In this document: positions 1-7,152 of the stretch, piece after piece
Layout: each line of letters starts with the position of its first letter
Numbering within the stretch: position 1 is the stretch's first letter
Source: Kribbella aluminosa
GTDB lineage: Bacteria; Actinomycetota; Actinomycetes; Propionibacteriales; Kribbellaceae
Length of the DNA: 64,000 bases
Assembly: GCF_017876295.1 (NCBI RefSeq)
Contig: NZ_JAGINT010000002.1
Span: 2,356,001-2,420,000 of the forward strand
Reading direction: 5' to 3'
Notes under the pieces: model-generated
What the model was told of the DNA's origin: nothing
Seen by the model: only the letters and a program-made list of their open reading frames with translations
Databases searched by the model: none
Made by a program: the position numbers and the translations under genes

Positions 1-430
1 TCATCAGGTGCCGGAGGACCGGTTGCAACGTCGCCGGTGACAGGTACACGTTGCCGTCCAGCACCTGCCAGAGCGCCTCGACCAGCGCGCTCAGCTTCGT
101 CGTCTTGGACAGCCAGCCGCGGGCGCCGGCTTCGAGCGCCTGCACGATCGACCGCGGATCCGTGCTGCCGGACAGCATCACGACGGCGGTCGGGGCGGGG
201 TCGTTCGCGAGTTCGGCGAGCAGGTCGTTGCCGGACTCCTCGGCCAGCGAGAGGTCGAGCAGCACGATGTCCGGGCGGCCGGCGGCGATCAGGGTCCGGG
301 CCGTGTCGAGGTTCGAGGCGACGCTGACCTCGCTGATGCCGGCTTCGGCCGCGAGCAGGCTCCCGAGCGCCTCGGCGAAGACGCGGTGATCGTCGACGAG
401 CAGAACCGCGATCCCGTCCGGGCCGCTCAC
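1..430 (-). CDS. NarL-type response regulator, C-terminal part outside the window
   Basis: The visible 143 codons form a complete receiver domain: an acidic pair in LVDDHRVF near residue 13, the phospho-acceptor Asp in IVLLDLS, the switch Ser in MLSGST and the conserved Lys in GWLSKTT. The expected LuxR-type helix-turn-helix would lie beyond the left edge, so the DNA-binding part is inferred. The GTG start overlaps the stop of the upstream regulator by four bases (GTGA), so the two are translationally coupled. It is the third gene of a kinase-regulator-regulator operon read leftwards. Confidence 0.85.
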   Translation of the reverse strand, partial: MSGPDGIAVLLVDDHRVFAEALGSLLAAEAGISEVSVASNLDTARTLIAAGRPDIVLLDLSLAEESGNDLLAELANDPAPTAVVMLSGSTDPRSIVQALEAGARGWLSKTTKLSALVEALWQVLDGNVYLSPATLQPVLRHLM

Positions 431-1038
431 CGGTGCCCGTCCGCGACGAGCTCCTGGACGTCGACGAGTCCCGCGGAGGCGGCCGCGTGGGCGATCTTGC
501 CGCGGGCGTGGACGCCGAGTTTGCGCAGTACCTGCTGGACATGGGTACGGACGGTGTGCGTGCTGACGCCGAGCCGGTCGGCCATCCACTGGGTGGAGTG
601 GCCCTGCACCACGAGGCGCAGTACCTGCAGTTCCCTGCTGGTCAGCGGTTCGACGACGGCCGCTCGGCGGCGGCGCTCGGAGACCGGCCGGCCGGCGACC
701 ACACGGTTGCCGCCAGCAACTGACTCGACCGCGTCCACGAGCGTCAGCAGCGCACAGGACTTGCTCACCACCCCGTCGGCGGTCCCGCGGTCGTACGCGT
801 CCCAGACGAGGTCGTCCTGCGGGTCGGCGAGCAGTACGACGTACGGCCTGGGGCGGAGGTCGCGGAGTCGCGCGGCCGTCGCCGGGGAATCGACGACGAA
901 CAGCTCCGGCTGTACGCCGTCGTCGAGCAGTTGGCGGGCGTCGTCGGTGGTGAGCACGACCTCGTGGCCGTGCCGGGCGAAGGCGGCCGAGAGGACCGCG
1001 GCGAACAACCATTGACCGTCGCAGATCGCCAGCCTCAT
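427..1038 (-). CDS. LuxR/NarL-family response regulator
   Basis: 203 residues. The N-terminal receiver domain has an Asp in ICDGQ, a probable phospho-acceptor in FVVDSP (about residue 49) and a Lys in VVSKS. The acidic pair is reduced to one Asp and the switch Thr/Ser is Ala in LLADPQ, so phosphorylation may be weak or atypical. Residues about 130-195 are a LuxR helix-turn-helix (LTSRELQVLRLVVQG, then VSTHTVRTHVQQVLRKLGV). It overlaps the kinase gene upstream (ATGA) and the next regulator downstream (GTGA). Two consecutive NarL regulators behind one kinase suggest branched output. Confidence 0.88.
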   Translation of the reverse strand: MRLAICDGQWLFAAVLSAAFARHGHEVVLTTDDARQLLDDGVQPELFVVDSPATAARLRDLRPRPYVVLLADPQDDLVWDAYDRGTADGVVSKSCALLTLVDAVESVAGGNRVVAGRPVSERRRRAAVVEPLTSRELQVLRLVVQGHSTQWMADRLGVSTHTVRTHVQQVLRKLGVHARGKIAHAAASAGLVDVQELVADGHR

Positions 1039-1664
1039 GCCGACCTCACCGCGGGCTTGCCGGCGGGCAGGCAGAGCCGGACGGTGGTTCCGCTGCCGGG
1101 CAGGCTGACGATCTCGATCCGGCCGCCGAAGGCCCGGGCGGCGGCCGCGACCACCTGCAGGCCGTGCCCGGTGCCGGCGGCGATCTCGCCGAAACCAGGG
1201 CCGTCGTCCGACACCTCGACGGACGCCTCACCGTCGGCCGAGTCGACCCGCAGCTGGACCTGACCGCCGCTGCCGGCCGCGCGGCAGGCGTTGTCGAGCA
1301 GGTTGCCGACGGCCCGGCGCAGCAACGCCTGCTCGCCGGCGACCATGACCCGCGGAGCGCGCTCGAAGATCACCGGCACCCGGTACGTCAGCCGCACCAG
1401 GTCGGCGCACTCGCCCGCGAGCTGCGTCAGGTTGACGCCGCCGATCCGCCGCGCCGGCGTCTGCTCGAAGTCCAGCAGTTCGGCGATCGCCCGGAACTGC
1501 TGATGGATCAACGCCAGCCCGCCCGGGCCCACCAGTTCGGCGGCGGCCGGGTCGGACAGGAACAGCCCGGCGGCGACGTACTGCCGCAGGTCGTGGCACA
1601 GCTCTAGCAGGTGCTGTGAGTCGTCGTACCCGATCGTCGTTGGCGACGCGTCGGCAGCGCTCAT
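1035..1664 (-). CDS. Cytoplasmic sensor histidine kinase, short form
   Basis: 209 residues without a membrane segment. A dimerisation/phosphotransfer helix carries the likely phospho-His in LCHDLRQYVAAG (about residue 28). It is followed by a HATPase_c domain with an N box (NLLDNACRAAG), G1 box (DDGPGFGE) and G2 region (GTGHGLQVV). With no sensor domain it probably receives its signal from a partner protein. It heads the operon. A strong ribosome site (GAGGGGGG, read on the minus strand) lies just upstream of the ATG. Both regulators downstream overlap by four bases and are its likely partners (inference). Confidence 0.85.
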   Translation of the reverse strand: MSAADASPTTIGYDDSQHLLELCHDLRQYVAAGLFLSDPAAAELVGPGGLALIHQQFRAIAELLDFEQTPARRIGGVNLTQLAGECADLVRLTYRVPVIFERAPRVMVAGEQALLRRAVGNLLDNACRAAGSGGQVQLRVDSADGEASVEVSDDGPGFGEIAAGTGHGLQVVAAAARAFGGRIEIVSLPGSGTTVRLCLPAGKPAVRSA

Positions 1665-1922
1665 GGGTGACCCCCCTCAGGTCCACCCGAGTCGGCCGCC
1701 CACCGCGGCCCACGTCGCCAAGCCCTCGACAACCACGGACGGTGACACACCGCCCCCGGATTCCCCGCCGAGCCCCCCAGGCCACGCGTCTCGGTCCCAG
1801 GCACCAGTAGAGGTCCCCACCAGGCAAAAGAGGCAGGGGATCGGCGTATACGTCATGATTCGGTCATGTTTGCGTCATCTGTTGTTCAGCTCTGTATGAC
1901 GCCGAATCGTTACTGACCGTAA

Positions 1923-3281
1923 TCAGGGCTGGTATTCGTACGCTCCGAGATCGTCGTACGGCCGGGGGCCTTCCGCGAAGGTGTTCGGGGTCGCCGGGTC
2001 GTCGACCCGGGGCAAGCCCCCGATGTCGGTGGACTGGGCTCCGGAGACGCCCGAATCGCCTCGATCGATCGCCGCAGAGCCCGCCTGGAGCCGGAGGTCC
2101 CAGGTCGACGCGGACGCGAACAACGGGTCGGCCTGGACCCCGTGCGCTTCCTGGTGGGTCGCGGCCTGCATGGCGGCGAGCGAGGTGTACGTCGTACCGA
2201 ACGCGTACATCTTGCCGCTCTTCGTCAGCCAGACCAGGTTGTGATCGACCGTCGTCGAGGCGGGCGCGGAGTCCCAGATACCGATGTTGCCGGCCCGCCG
2301 TGAACAGGCGATGCCGTTGTACGTCGGATAGACGCCGTTGTCGACCGCGACGTTGTCGTAGACCAGGTAGTTGCCGGAGGTCCCCTCGACGTTGATGCCT
2401 GTCGTGCAGTTGCGGTAGACGGTGTTGCTGATCAGCCGGCCGCCGGTGACGTTGAGGTCGTCGATCCCGTGGTCGCCGTTGTTGTACGTCACGTTCAGCG
2501 CTGCCAGGTTGTCGTTGCCCCCGGGGTAGAACTGGATGCCGGAGTCCTCGTTGTCGTGGGTGACGTTGCGCAGCACGGTGTTGCCCGGGCTGATCACGTT
2601 GATCCCGTTGGCGTTGCGGCGGAACCCATCGGCGTTGAAGGCGGCGGAGTTCTCGCTGACCAGGATCCCGGTCGAGCCCGAGGTGATCAGGATGCCGGTG
2701 CCGTTGTTGTGGTTCACATCGTTGCCGCTGACAACTGACGAGGTGGACGAGCGAATACTGATCCCGTACGCCGTCTGGCCCGAGGCGGGCCGGCCCGCGC
2801 CGGTGACCGTGTTGCCGCTGATCGTGATGTCGTGGCTCCCGGACACATAGACGCCGTCGTACCGGGTCCCGGTGAAGGTAAGGCCGGAGACGGTGATGTA
2901 GGCGCGCGAGGTGATGTTCGCGCCGTAGCTCGCGGGCGCGATGACCGGGTGCCGGCCGGGCCAGGCGGTGACCGTGATCGGAGCGGACGCCGTTCCCGAG
3001 ACCGCGGGTTTGACGGTCTCGCTGTAGGTCCCGTCACCGACGTACAGCGTGAAGCCGGGCGCGAGCTTGCTGACACCCTTGACGACGGTGCAGTACGGCG
3101 TGTCCGACGTACCGGGACCGGCATCGGAGCAGCCGGCGGTCCGGTCGACGTACACGGTGGTTGTCACACCACGGGCGACGAGCGGGCACGCCACCGCGGC
3201 CCCTGAGAGCAGGAGCACGCCGCCCAGTCTTCCAGCGATCCCCATGGCACCAGCGTTACTCCGGTTGGCGGCGGTTCGCAT
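1923..3281 (-). CDS. Secreted right-handed parallel beta-helix protein (pectate-lyase-like fold)
   Basis: 452 residues. A hydrophobic stretch near residues 18-35 (GGVLLLSGAAVACPLVA) is a signal peptide. The ATG at 3245 would give a shorter, more typical n-region and is an alternative start. The body is made of turns such as ITISGNTVTG, ILVSENSAAFN and VLRNVTHDNEDSG, the periodic Asn/Gly-rich pattern of right-handed beta-helices. The C-terminal DPLF...LRLQAGSAAIDRG signature is shared with family-9-like polysaccharide lyases and cell-surface beta-helix proteins. Its role is probably binding or cleavage of a plant or microbial polysaccharide outside the cell. Catalytic residues cannot be assigned by eye. 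Confidence 0.75.
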   Translation of the reverse strand: MRTAANRSNAGAMGIAGRLGGVLLLSGAAVACPLVARGVTTTVYVDRTAGCSDAGPGTSDTPYCTVVKGVSKLAPGFTLYVGDGTYSETVKPAVSGTASAPITVTAWPGRHPVIAPASYGANITSRAYITVSGLTFTGTRYDGVYVSGSHDITISGNTVTGAGRPASGQTAYGISIRSSTSSVVSGNDVNHNNGTGILITSGSTGILVSENSAAFNADGFRRNANGINVISPGNTVLRNVTHDNEDSGIQFYPGGNDNLAALNVTYNNGDHGIDDLNVTGGRLISNTVYRNCTTGINVEGTSGNYLVYDNVAVDNGVYPTYNGIACSRRAGNIGIWDSAPASTTVDHNLVWLTKSGKMYAFGTTYTSLAAMQAATHQEAHGVQADPLFASASTWDLRLQAGSAAIDRGDSGVSGAQSTDIGGLPRVDDPATPNTFAEGPRPYDDLGAYEYQP

Positions 3282-3294
3282 CGCCCAATTGGCG

Positions 3295-3326
3295 TAGGTC
3301 CTGTCTGGTGGTCCAGACAGGACCTA
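3295..3326. terminator. Perfect 14-bp inverted repeat, 4-nt loop
   Basis: Arms TAGGTCCTGTCTGG (3295-3308) and its exact complement (3313-3326) enclose TGGT. The right arm contains, on the minus strand, the TAG stop of the small ORF 3324-3473, so it is placed like an intrinsic terminator although no T-run follows. It also lies just upstream of the beta-helix gene. The same 14-mer recurs at 42186-42199. Confidence 0.5.
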
Positions 3327-3473
3327 GTCGATCCCGCGCACCGGGCGAGAACGGGCTGCGTACGCCCGGCCGGCCGCGCCGCCGGCCGCGACGAGGGGGT
3401 GTCGTCGACCGGAACCGGTGCGGCGTCCGGAGCATGTGGGGTGCGTCCGGCGCGTCGGCGACGTACGCAGCAT
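3324..3473 (-). CDS. Possible 49-residue basic small protein
   Basis: This is a short ORF in the gap between the beta-helix gene and the kinase. It starts at ATG 3473 behind a very strong ribosome site (AGGAGGGG, spacing about 3-5) and ends in TAG exactly at the foot of a perfect 14-bp hairpin. The product is Arg/Thr-rich with an Ala/Gly-rich centre and resembles nothing I recognise. A good ribosome site plus a terminator-like hairpin argue for a real transcript. High GC makes chance ORFs common, so confidence is low. Confidence 0.35.
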   Translation of the reverse strand: MLRTSPTRRTHPTCSGRRTGSGRRHPLVAAGGAAGRAYAARSRPVRGID

Positions 3474-3521
3474 GTTCCCCTCCTGGCAGGGTGACGGCGG
3501 ACATCGTCCCGCGGCAAGGGA

Positions 3522-3539
3522 GATGACGGGGCCGTCATC
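3522..3539. terminator. Hairpin downstream of the kinase gene
   Basis: GATGACGG (3522-3529) and CCGTCATC (3532-3539) form an 8-bp perfect stem with a GG spacer, about 20 bases past the stop codon of the leftward histidine kinase. It fits an intrinsic-type terminator for the OmpR-family regulator/kinase operon. Confidence 0.45.
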
Positions 3540-3559
3540 GAGTGGACAGGACTCGCGCG

Positions 3560-4597
3560 CTACGCCGGCAGCCGGAGTTCGAAGACGGCGCCGCCGTCCG
3601 CGGCGTTCCGCGCGGTGAGCGTGCCGCCGTGGGCGATCGCCGTGGACCGGGCCATCGCGAGGCCGAGACCGGTGCCCATTCGGCCGTTCGGCGCGATCCG
3701 GTGCCAGAACCGGTCGAACACCTGCGGCAGGTCGATCGGGTCGATCCCCGGCCCGGAGTCGGTGACCTCGACGCTGCACCAGCCCCCCGAGCGGGCGCAG
3801 TACAGGCTGATCACGCCGCCGTCGGGTGTGAAGTTGACGGCGTTCTCGACCACGGCGTCGAGGGCCATCTCGATCCACTCCGGGTCGGCGGTGATCGTGC
3901 CGGTGGGTGCACAGTCGACCTGCCAGACGTGGTCCGGGTTGGCGGACCAGTTGGCCGCCAGCTCGTGGACCAGGCGGCACAGATCGACCGGCAGGGTGGA
4001 CAGCCCGTCGCCCGCGTCCATCCGGGCGACCGCGAGCAACCGGTTCGACAGAGCGGACATCCGGTCGAGCTGCAGCATCGCCACGGACAGGTCGGAGCGG
4101 ACCTCCGCGTCCAGATCGGCGGCGGTCGCCAGCTCCAGGTGGCCGCGGGCGATCGTCACCGGGGTCCGGATCGCGTGCGAGGCGTCCCGGAAGAACTCGC
4201 GTTCCCGCTCGACCGCGCTCAGCTGGCGGTCGGCCATCCCGGCCAGTTCGGCGACCGCGGCGGCGCGCCTCCGGACGTGCCAGACCATCACCAGCAGAAC
4301 CAGCGGCATCAACGGGATCTCGGCGAGCTCGGCGCTCGGCAGCCGGCCGTCCGCTGCCTGCCCGACCATCAGCCCGCCGCTGGCCAGCGTGATCGCCGCC
4401 GTCATCGCGAGCGTCGGGACCACCGGCCAGATCCGGTACGCGTAGGCGATCGCGACTGCGAGGAACATCAGGTGGAACGGCCCCGCCTCGTGGCCGGGGA
4501 GCGCGACCATCAGCCCGAGCATGCCGACCACGACCGCGGCGACCGCCACGTCGATCAGCACGCCGAACCGCTGCGCCGGCCTCGCGGTCCGGTACAC
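3560..4597 (-). CDS. Membrane sensor histidine kinase, HisKA type
   Basis: 345 residues. About four N-terminal membrane segments (residues about 11-110) with very short loops, and no recognisable periplasmic sensor domain. The HisKA phospho-His is in DASHAIRTPVTIA (about residue 140). The ATPase domain has an N box (ENAVNFTPDG), G1 (DSGPGID), F box (FDRFWH) and G2 (GTGLGLAMAR). The GTG start lies one base after the stop of the response-regulator gene, so they are co-translated. The short sensor part suggests detection of membrane state or of a partner protein (inference). Confidence 0.92.
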   Translation of the reverse strand: MYRTARPAQRFGVLIDVAVAAVVVGMLGLMVALPGHEAGPFHLMFLAVAIAYAYRIWPVVPTLAMTAAITLASGGLMVGQAADGRLPSAELAEIPLMPLVLLVMVWHVRRRAAAVAELAGMADRQLSAVEREREFFRDASHAIRTPVTIARGHLELATAADLDAEVRSDLSVAMLQLDRMSALSNRLLAVARMDAGDGLSTLPVDLCRLVHELAANWSANPDHVWQVDCAPTGTITADPEWIEMALDAVVENAVNFTPDGGVISLYCARSGGWCSVEVTDSGPGIDPIDLPQVFDRFWHRIAPNGRMGTGLGLAMARSTAIAHGGTLTARNAADGGAVFELRLPA

Positions 4598-4598
4598 G

Positions 4599-5264
4599 TC
4601 AGGCGCTCTGGAGCTGGTAGCCGACGTTGCGAACCGTCACGATCAGGTCCGACCGGAGCTTCGATCGCAACCGGCCGACGCAGACGTCGACGACGTTGGT
4701 GGAAGGATCGAAGTCGTAGCCCCAGACCTCGGACAGCAACTCCTGCCGCGAGCAGACGGCGTCCGGATTGCGCATCAGGTACCGCAGCAGCAGGAACTCC
4801 CGCTTCGGCAGCACCGTGGGCCGGCCGTCGACCAGCAACTGCCGGGCCTCCAGATCGAGCACCAGGTCGCCGACCCGGAGCTGGTTCTTCCGCCGGTTCG
4901 AGGCGTCCTCGCCGAGCCGGCCGCGGACCCGGGCGATCAGCTCCCGGATCGCGAACGGCTTCGCCAGGAAGTCGACCGCACCCTGCTCCAGGCAGCCGAT
5001 CCGGAGATGTACGTCGGCCGTGGCCGACAGGATCAGCACCCGGAACCCGGGATCCTGCGCCAGCAGCGCCGACAGCACCGCCTCGCCGTGCATCCCCGGC
5101 ATCACCAGGTCGAGCACGATCAGCGCCGGCTGCTGCTCGAGCGCCAGCCGCAGGCCCCCCAGCCCGTCGGTCGACCCCAGTACCTGGTACCCCTCCGCCT
5201 CGAGTGCCCGCCGTACGAACCGGATCAGGTCCGGCTCGTCGTCAATCACCAGAATCTTGGTCAT
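4599..5264 (-). CDS. OmpR/PhoB-family response regulator
   Basis: 221 residues. Receiver: acidic pair in VIDDEPD, phospho-acceptor in LIVLDLVMPG (about residue 52), Thr/Ser in ILSATAD, Lys in FLAKPF. The C-terminal winged helix has REFLLLRYLMRNP, RQELLSEVWG and VVDVCVGRLRSKL, ending VRNVGYQL. I chose ATG 5264 rather than a start 96 bases upstream because GAGGGGGG precedes it and the protein then begins MTKILVIDDE, as the family does. It is the first gene of the two-gene operon with the kinase. Confidence 0.94.
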   Translation of the reverse strand: MTKILVIDDEPDLIRFVRRALEAEGYQVLGSTDGLGGLRLALEQQPALIVLDLVMPGMHGEAVLSALLAQDPGFRVLILSATADVHLRIGCLEQGAVDFLAKPFAIRELIARVRGRLGEDASNRRKNQLRVGDLVLDLEARQLLVDGRPTVLPKREFLLLRYLMRNPDAVCSRQELLSEVWGYDFDPSTNVVDVCVGRLRSKLRSDLIVTVRNVGYQLQSA

Positions 5265-5501
5265 CCGTGCCCCCCTCAGGATGATGACCACACATACCAC
5301 TGGTCTTATTGTCGACTCTCCCGCCCGCCCACGGAACCCCCCGTAACACTTTTGTGCCACTCTCTGTTAATCACCCGTTCACCTCGGGTGTCTCAACTGA
5401 CCCTCGACACTCTTCCGGTCGCGCTCTGTAGCCAACCTCCCTAGGCTGAGAGCCGCCGAGCCGGAGTACCGGCATCTGACCGTGGTGTCAGTGGGGTTTG
5501 G

Positions 5502-5507
5502 CATGCT
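5502..5507 (+). promoter_or_regulatory. Possible -10 element of a leaderless transcript
   Basis: CATGCT stands six bases before the GTG at 5514, and no ribosome site precedes that GTG. This is the spacing expected if transcription begins at the start codon. The match to TANNNT is imperfect (C at position 1). Confidence 0.35.
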
Positions 5508-5513
5508 GGTGGT

Positions 5514-6308
5514 GTGGGTGAGATCGAGGTGGTGGGTGGGGTCGCGGTCGAGAGTTTCGGGGCCGGGCCGGGGGTGGTCGTGGTGCCGGGGACCAATCGG
5601 CGGGCGCGTCATTACGAGGCGTTTGCCCGGGAGTTGGCGGGGGCGCACACGGTGCATGTGATCGAGCGGCGCGGGCGTGGGGCGAGCGCGGCGCGGGGTA
5701 CGTCGTACAGCGTCGAGGCCGAGGTCGACGACGTGCTCGGGGTGCTGGAGCGGACCGGGTCGCGGGTGGTGTTCGGGCACAGTTACGGCGGGCTGATCGC
5801 GTTGCACGTCGGGCTGCGGCGGCCGCTGGACGCGTTGGTCGTGTACGAGCCGGGGGTCAGCCTGGACGGCTCGTTCGACCTGAGCTGGATGGAGGCGTTC
5901 AACCGCAAGGTCGCGGACGGGCGCTTCGTGTCCGCGATGACGACGTTCCTGAAAGGCGCCCAGCTGTTGCCGTTCCGGGCAACTCCGTTGCTATGGGCAA
6001 TCTCCGTGCTGCTGCTCTTCGGGCGCGAGGAGCGGGACCTGATGCCGCTCACGCCGGCCGAGCTCGGCGAGATCGCGCGGCTCGACTCCGACGGCAGCCG
6101 GTACGCCCGGATCGCGGCCCCGACGCTGCTGCTCGGCGGCGCGAAGACCCCGGCGTACCTGACCGGCGTACTGCCGCAACTGGCGAAGATCCTGCCCAGC
6201 GCCGAGTATTCGATCCTCCCCGGCCTCGACCACAACGCCCCCGACGAAACCGCCCCGGACGAGGTGGCCCGCCAGCTCCGCCAGTACCTGGTCCGCCGCA
6301 ACCGCTGA
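5514..6308 (+). CDS. Alpha/beta-fold hydrolase
   Basis: 264 residues. The nucleophile elbow is GHSYGG (about residues 86-91), with an oxyanion region near VVVVPGTNRRARHYE and a catalytic His in PGLDHNAPDE near the C-terminus. The acid probably lies in the PTLLLGGAKTPAY segment. The substrate is unknown; small esterases, epoxide hydrolases and haloperoxidase-like enzymes share this architecture. An XRE-family regulator follows 12 bases downstream on the same strand, a common hydrolase/regulator pairing. The transcript is probably leaderless. Confidence 0.85.
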   Translation: MGEIEVVGGVAVESFGAGPGVVVVPGTNRRARHYEAFARELAGAHTVHVIERRGRGASAARGTSYSVEAEVDDVLGVLERTGSRVVFGHSYGGLIALHVGLRRPLDALVVYEPGVSLDGSFDLSWMEAFNRKVADGRFVSAMTTFLKGAQLLPFRATPLLWAISVLLLFGREERDLMPLTPAELGEIARLDSDGSRYARIAAPTLLLGGAKTPAYLTGVLPQLAKILPSAEYSILPGLDHNAPDETAPDEVARQLRQYLVRRNR

Positions 6309-6320
6309 TAGAGGAGATCT

Positions 6321-7085
6321 GTGGACAGGCCAGTTGGAGAGTTGTTGCGGGAGTGGCGTAGGCGGCGGAAGCTCAGCCAGCTGGACCTGGCGATCCAGGC
6401 GGACGTGTCGGCGCGGCACGTGAGCTTCGTGGAGACCGGGCGGACGATTCCGAGCAGTGCGATGGTGCTGCGGCTGGCCGAGCAGCTCGCGGTGCCGTTG
6501 CGGGAGCGTAATCGGCTGCTGGTCGCTGCCGGGCACGCCCCGGTGTACCGGCAGACGGCGCTCGACGACCCGGACCTGACGCGGGTCCGTGCGGCGCTCG
6601 AGCAGTTCCTCCAGGCGCACGCGCCGTACCCCGCCCTGGCCGTCGACCGGCGCTGGAACCTGCTGCTGGCGAACGACTCCTTCAACGCGTTCCTCCGCAC
6701 CGTCGACAAGTCGTTGCTCGAGGCACCGGTCAACCTGATGCGCCTCGGCCTGCACCCGGACGGCCTCGCGCCGCGGATCGCGAACCTGGAGCAGGTCCGC
6801 GGCTACCTGCTGCCCCGTCTGGCCCGGCAGGCCGCGACGACCGGAGACCCGGTGCTGCATCAGCTGTACGACGAACTCGTTGCCCACGGCCCCGTCGTAC
6901 CCGCGCTGCCGGACCCGGCCGAGATCGCGCTCCCGATCCGGATCCGGCACCGCGGCGTCGAGCTGACCTTCCTGACCGCGGTCACCACGTTCGGTACGGC
7001 GTTCGATATCACGCTCGAGGAGATCGCGGTCGAGACCTACCTCCCGGCGGACGCGGCCACGTCGGCGTACTTCCGGCGTACCTAA
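6321..7085 (+). CDS. XRE-family regulator with MmyB-like ligand-binding domain
   Basis: 254 residues. The N-terminal helix-turn-helix (residues about 5-65) has RRRRKLSQLDLAIQADVSARHVSFVETGR. Residues about 95-250 match the MmyB-type PAS-like domain: an aromatic-rich start (PYPALAVDRRWNLLLAND) and a late segment reading VELTFLTAVTTFGTAFDITLEEIAVETYLP (described over two blocks, about residues 212-240). Members are thought to bind fatty-acid-like ligands. The GTG start is preceded by GAGGAG. It probably regulates itself and the hydrolase upstream (inference). Confidence 0.88.
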   Translation: MDRPVGELLREWRRRRKLSQLDLAIQADVSARHVSFVETGRTIPSSAMVLRLAEQLAVPLRERNRLLVAAGHAPVYRQTALDDPDLTRVRAALEQFLQAHAPYPALAVDRRWNLLLANDSFNAFLRTVDKSLLEAPVNLMRLGLHPDGLAPRIANLEQVRGYLLPRLARQAATTGDPVLHQLYDELVAHGPVVPALPDPAEIALPIRIRHRGVELTFLTAVTTFGTAFDITLEEIAVETYLPADAATSAYFRRT

Positions 7086-7152
7086 CGCAGCGGCCGGAAC
7101 GTCCGTTGCAGGCCGTCCTGCTCGAGTTTCGCGACCAGGCTGGTTTCGATGT

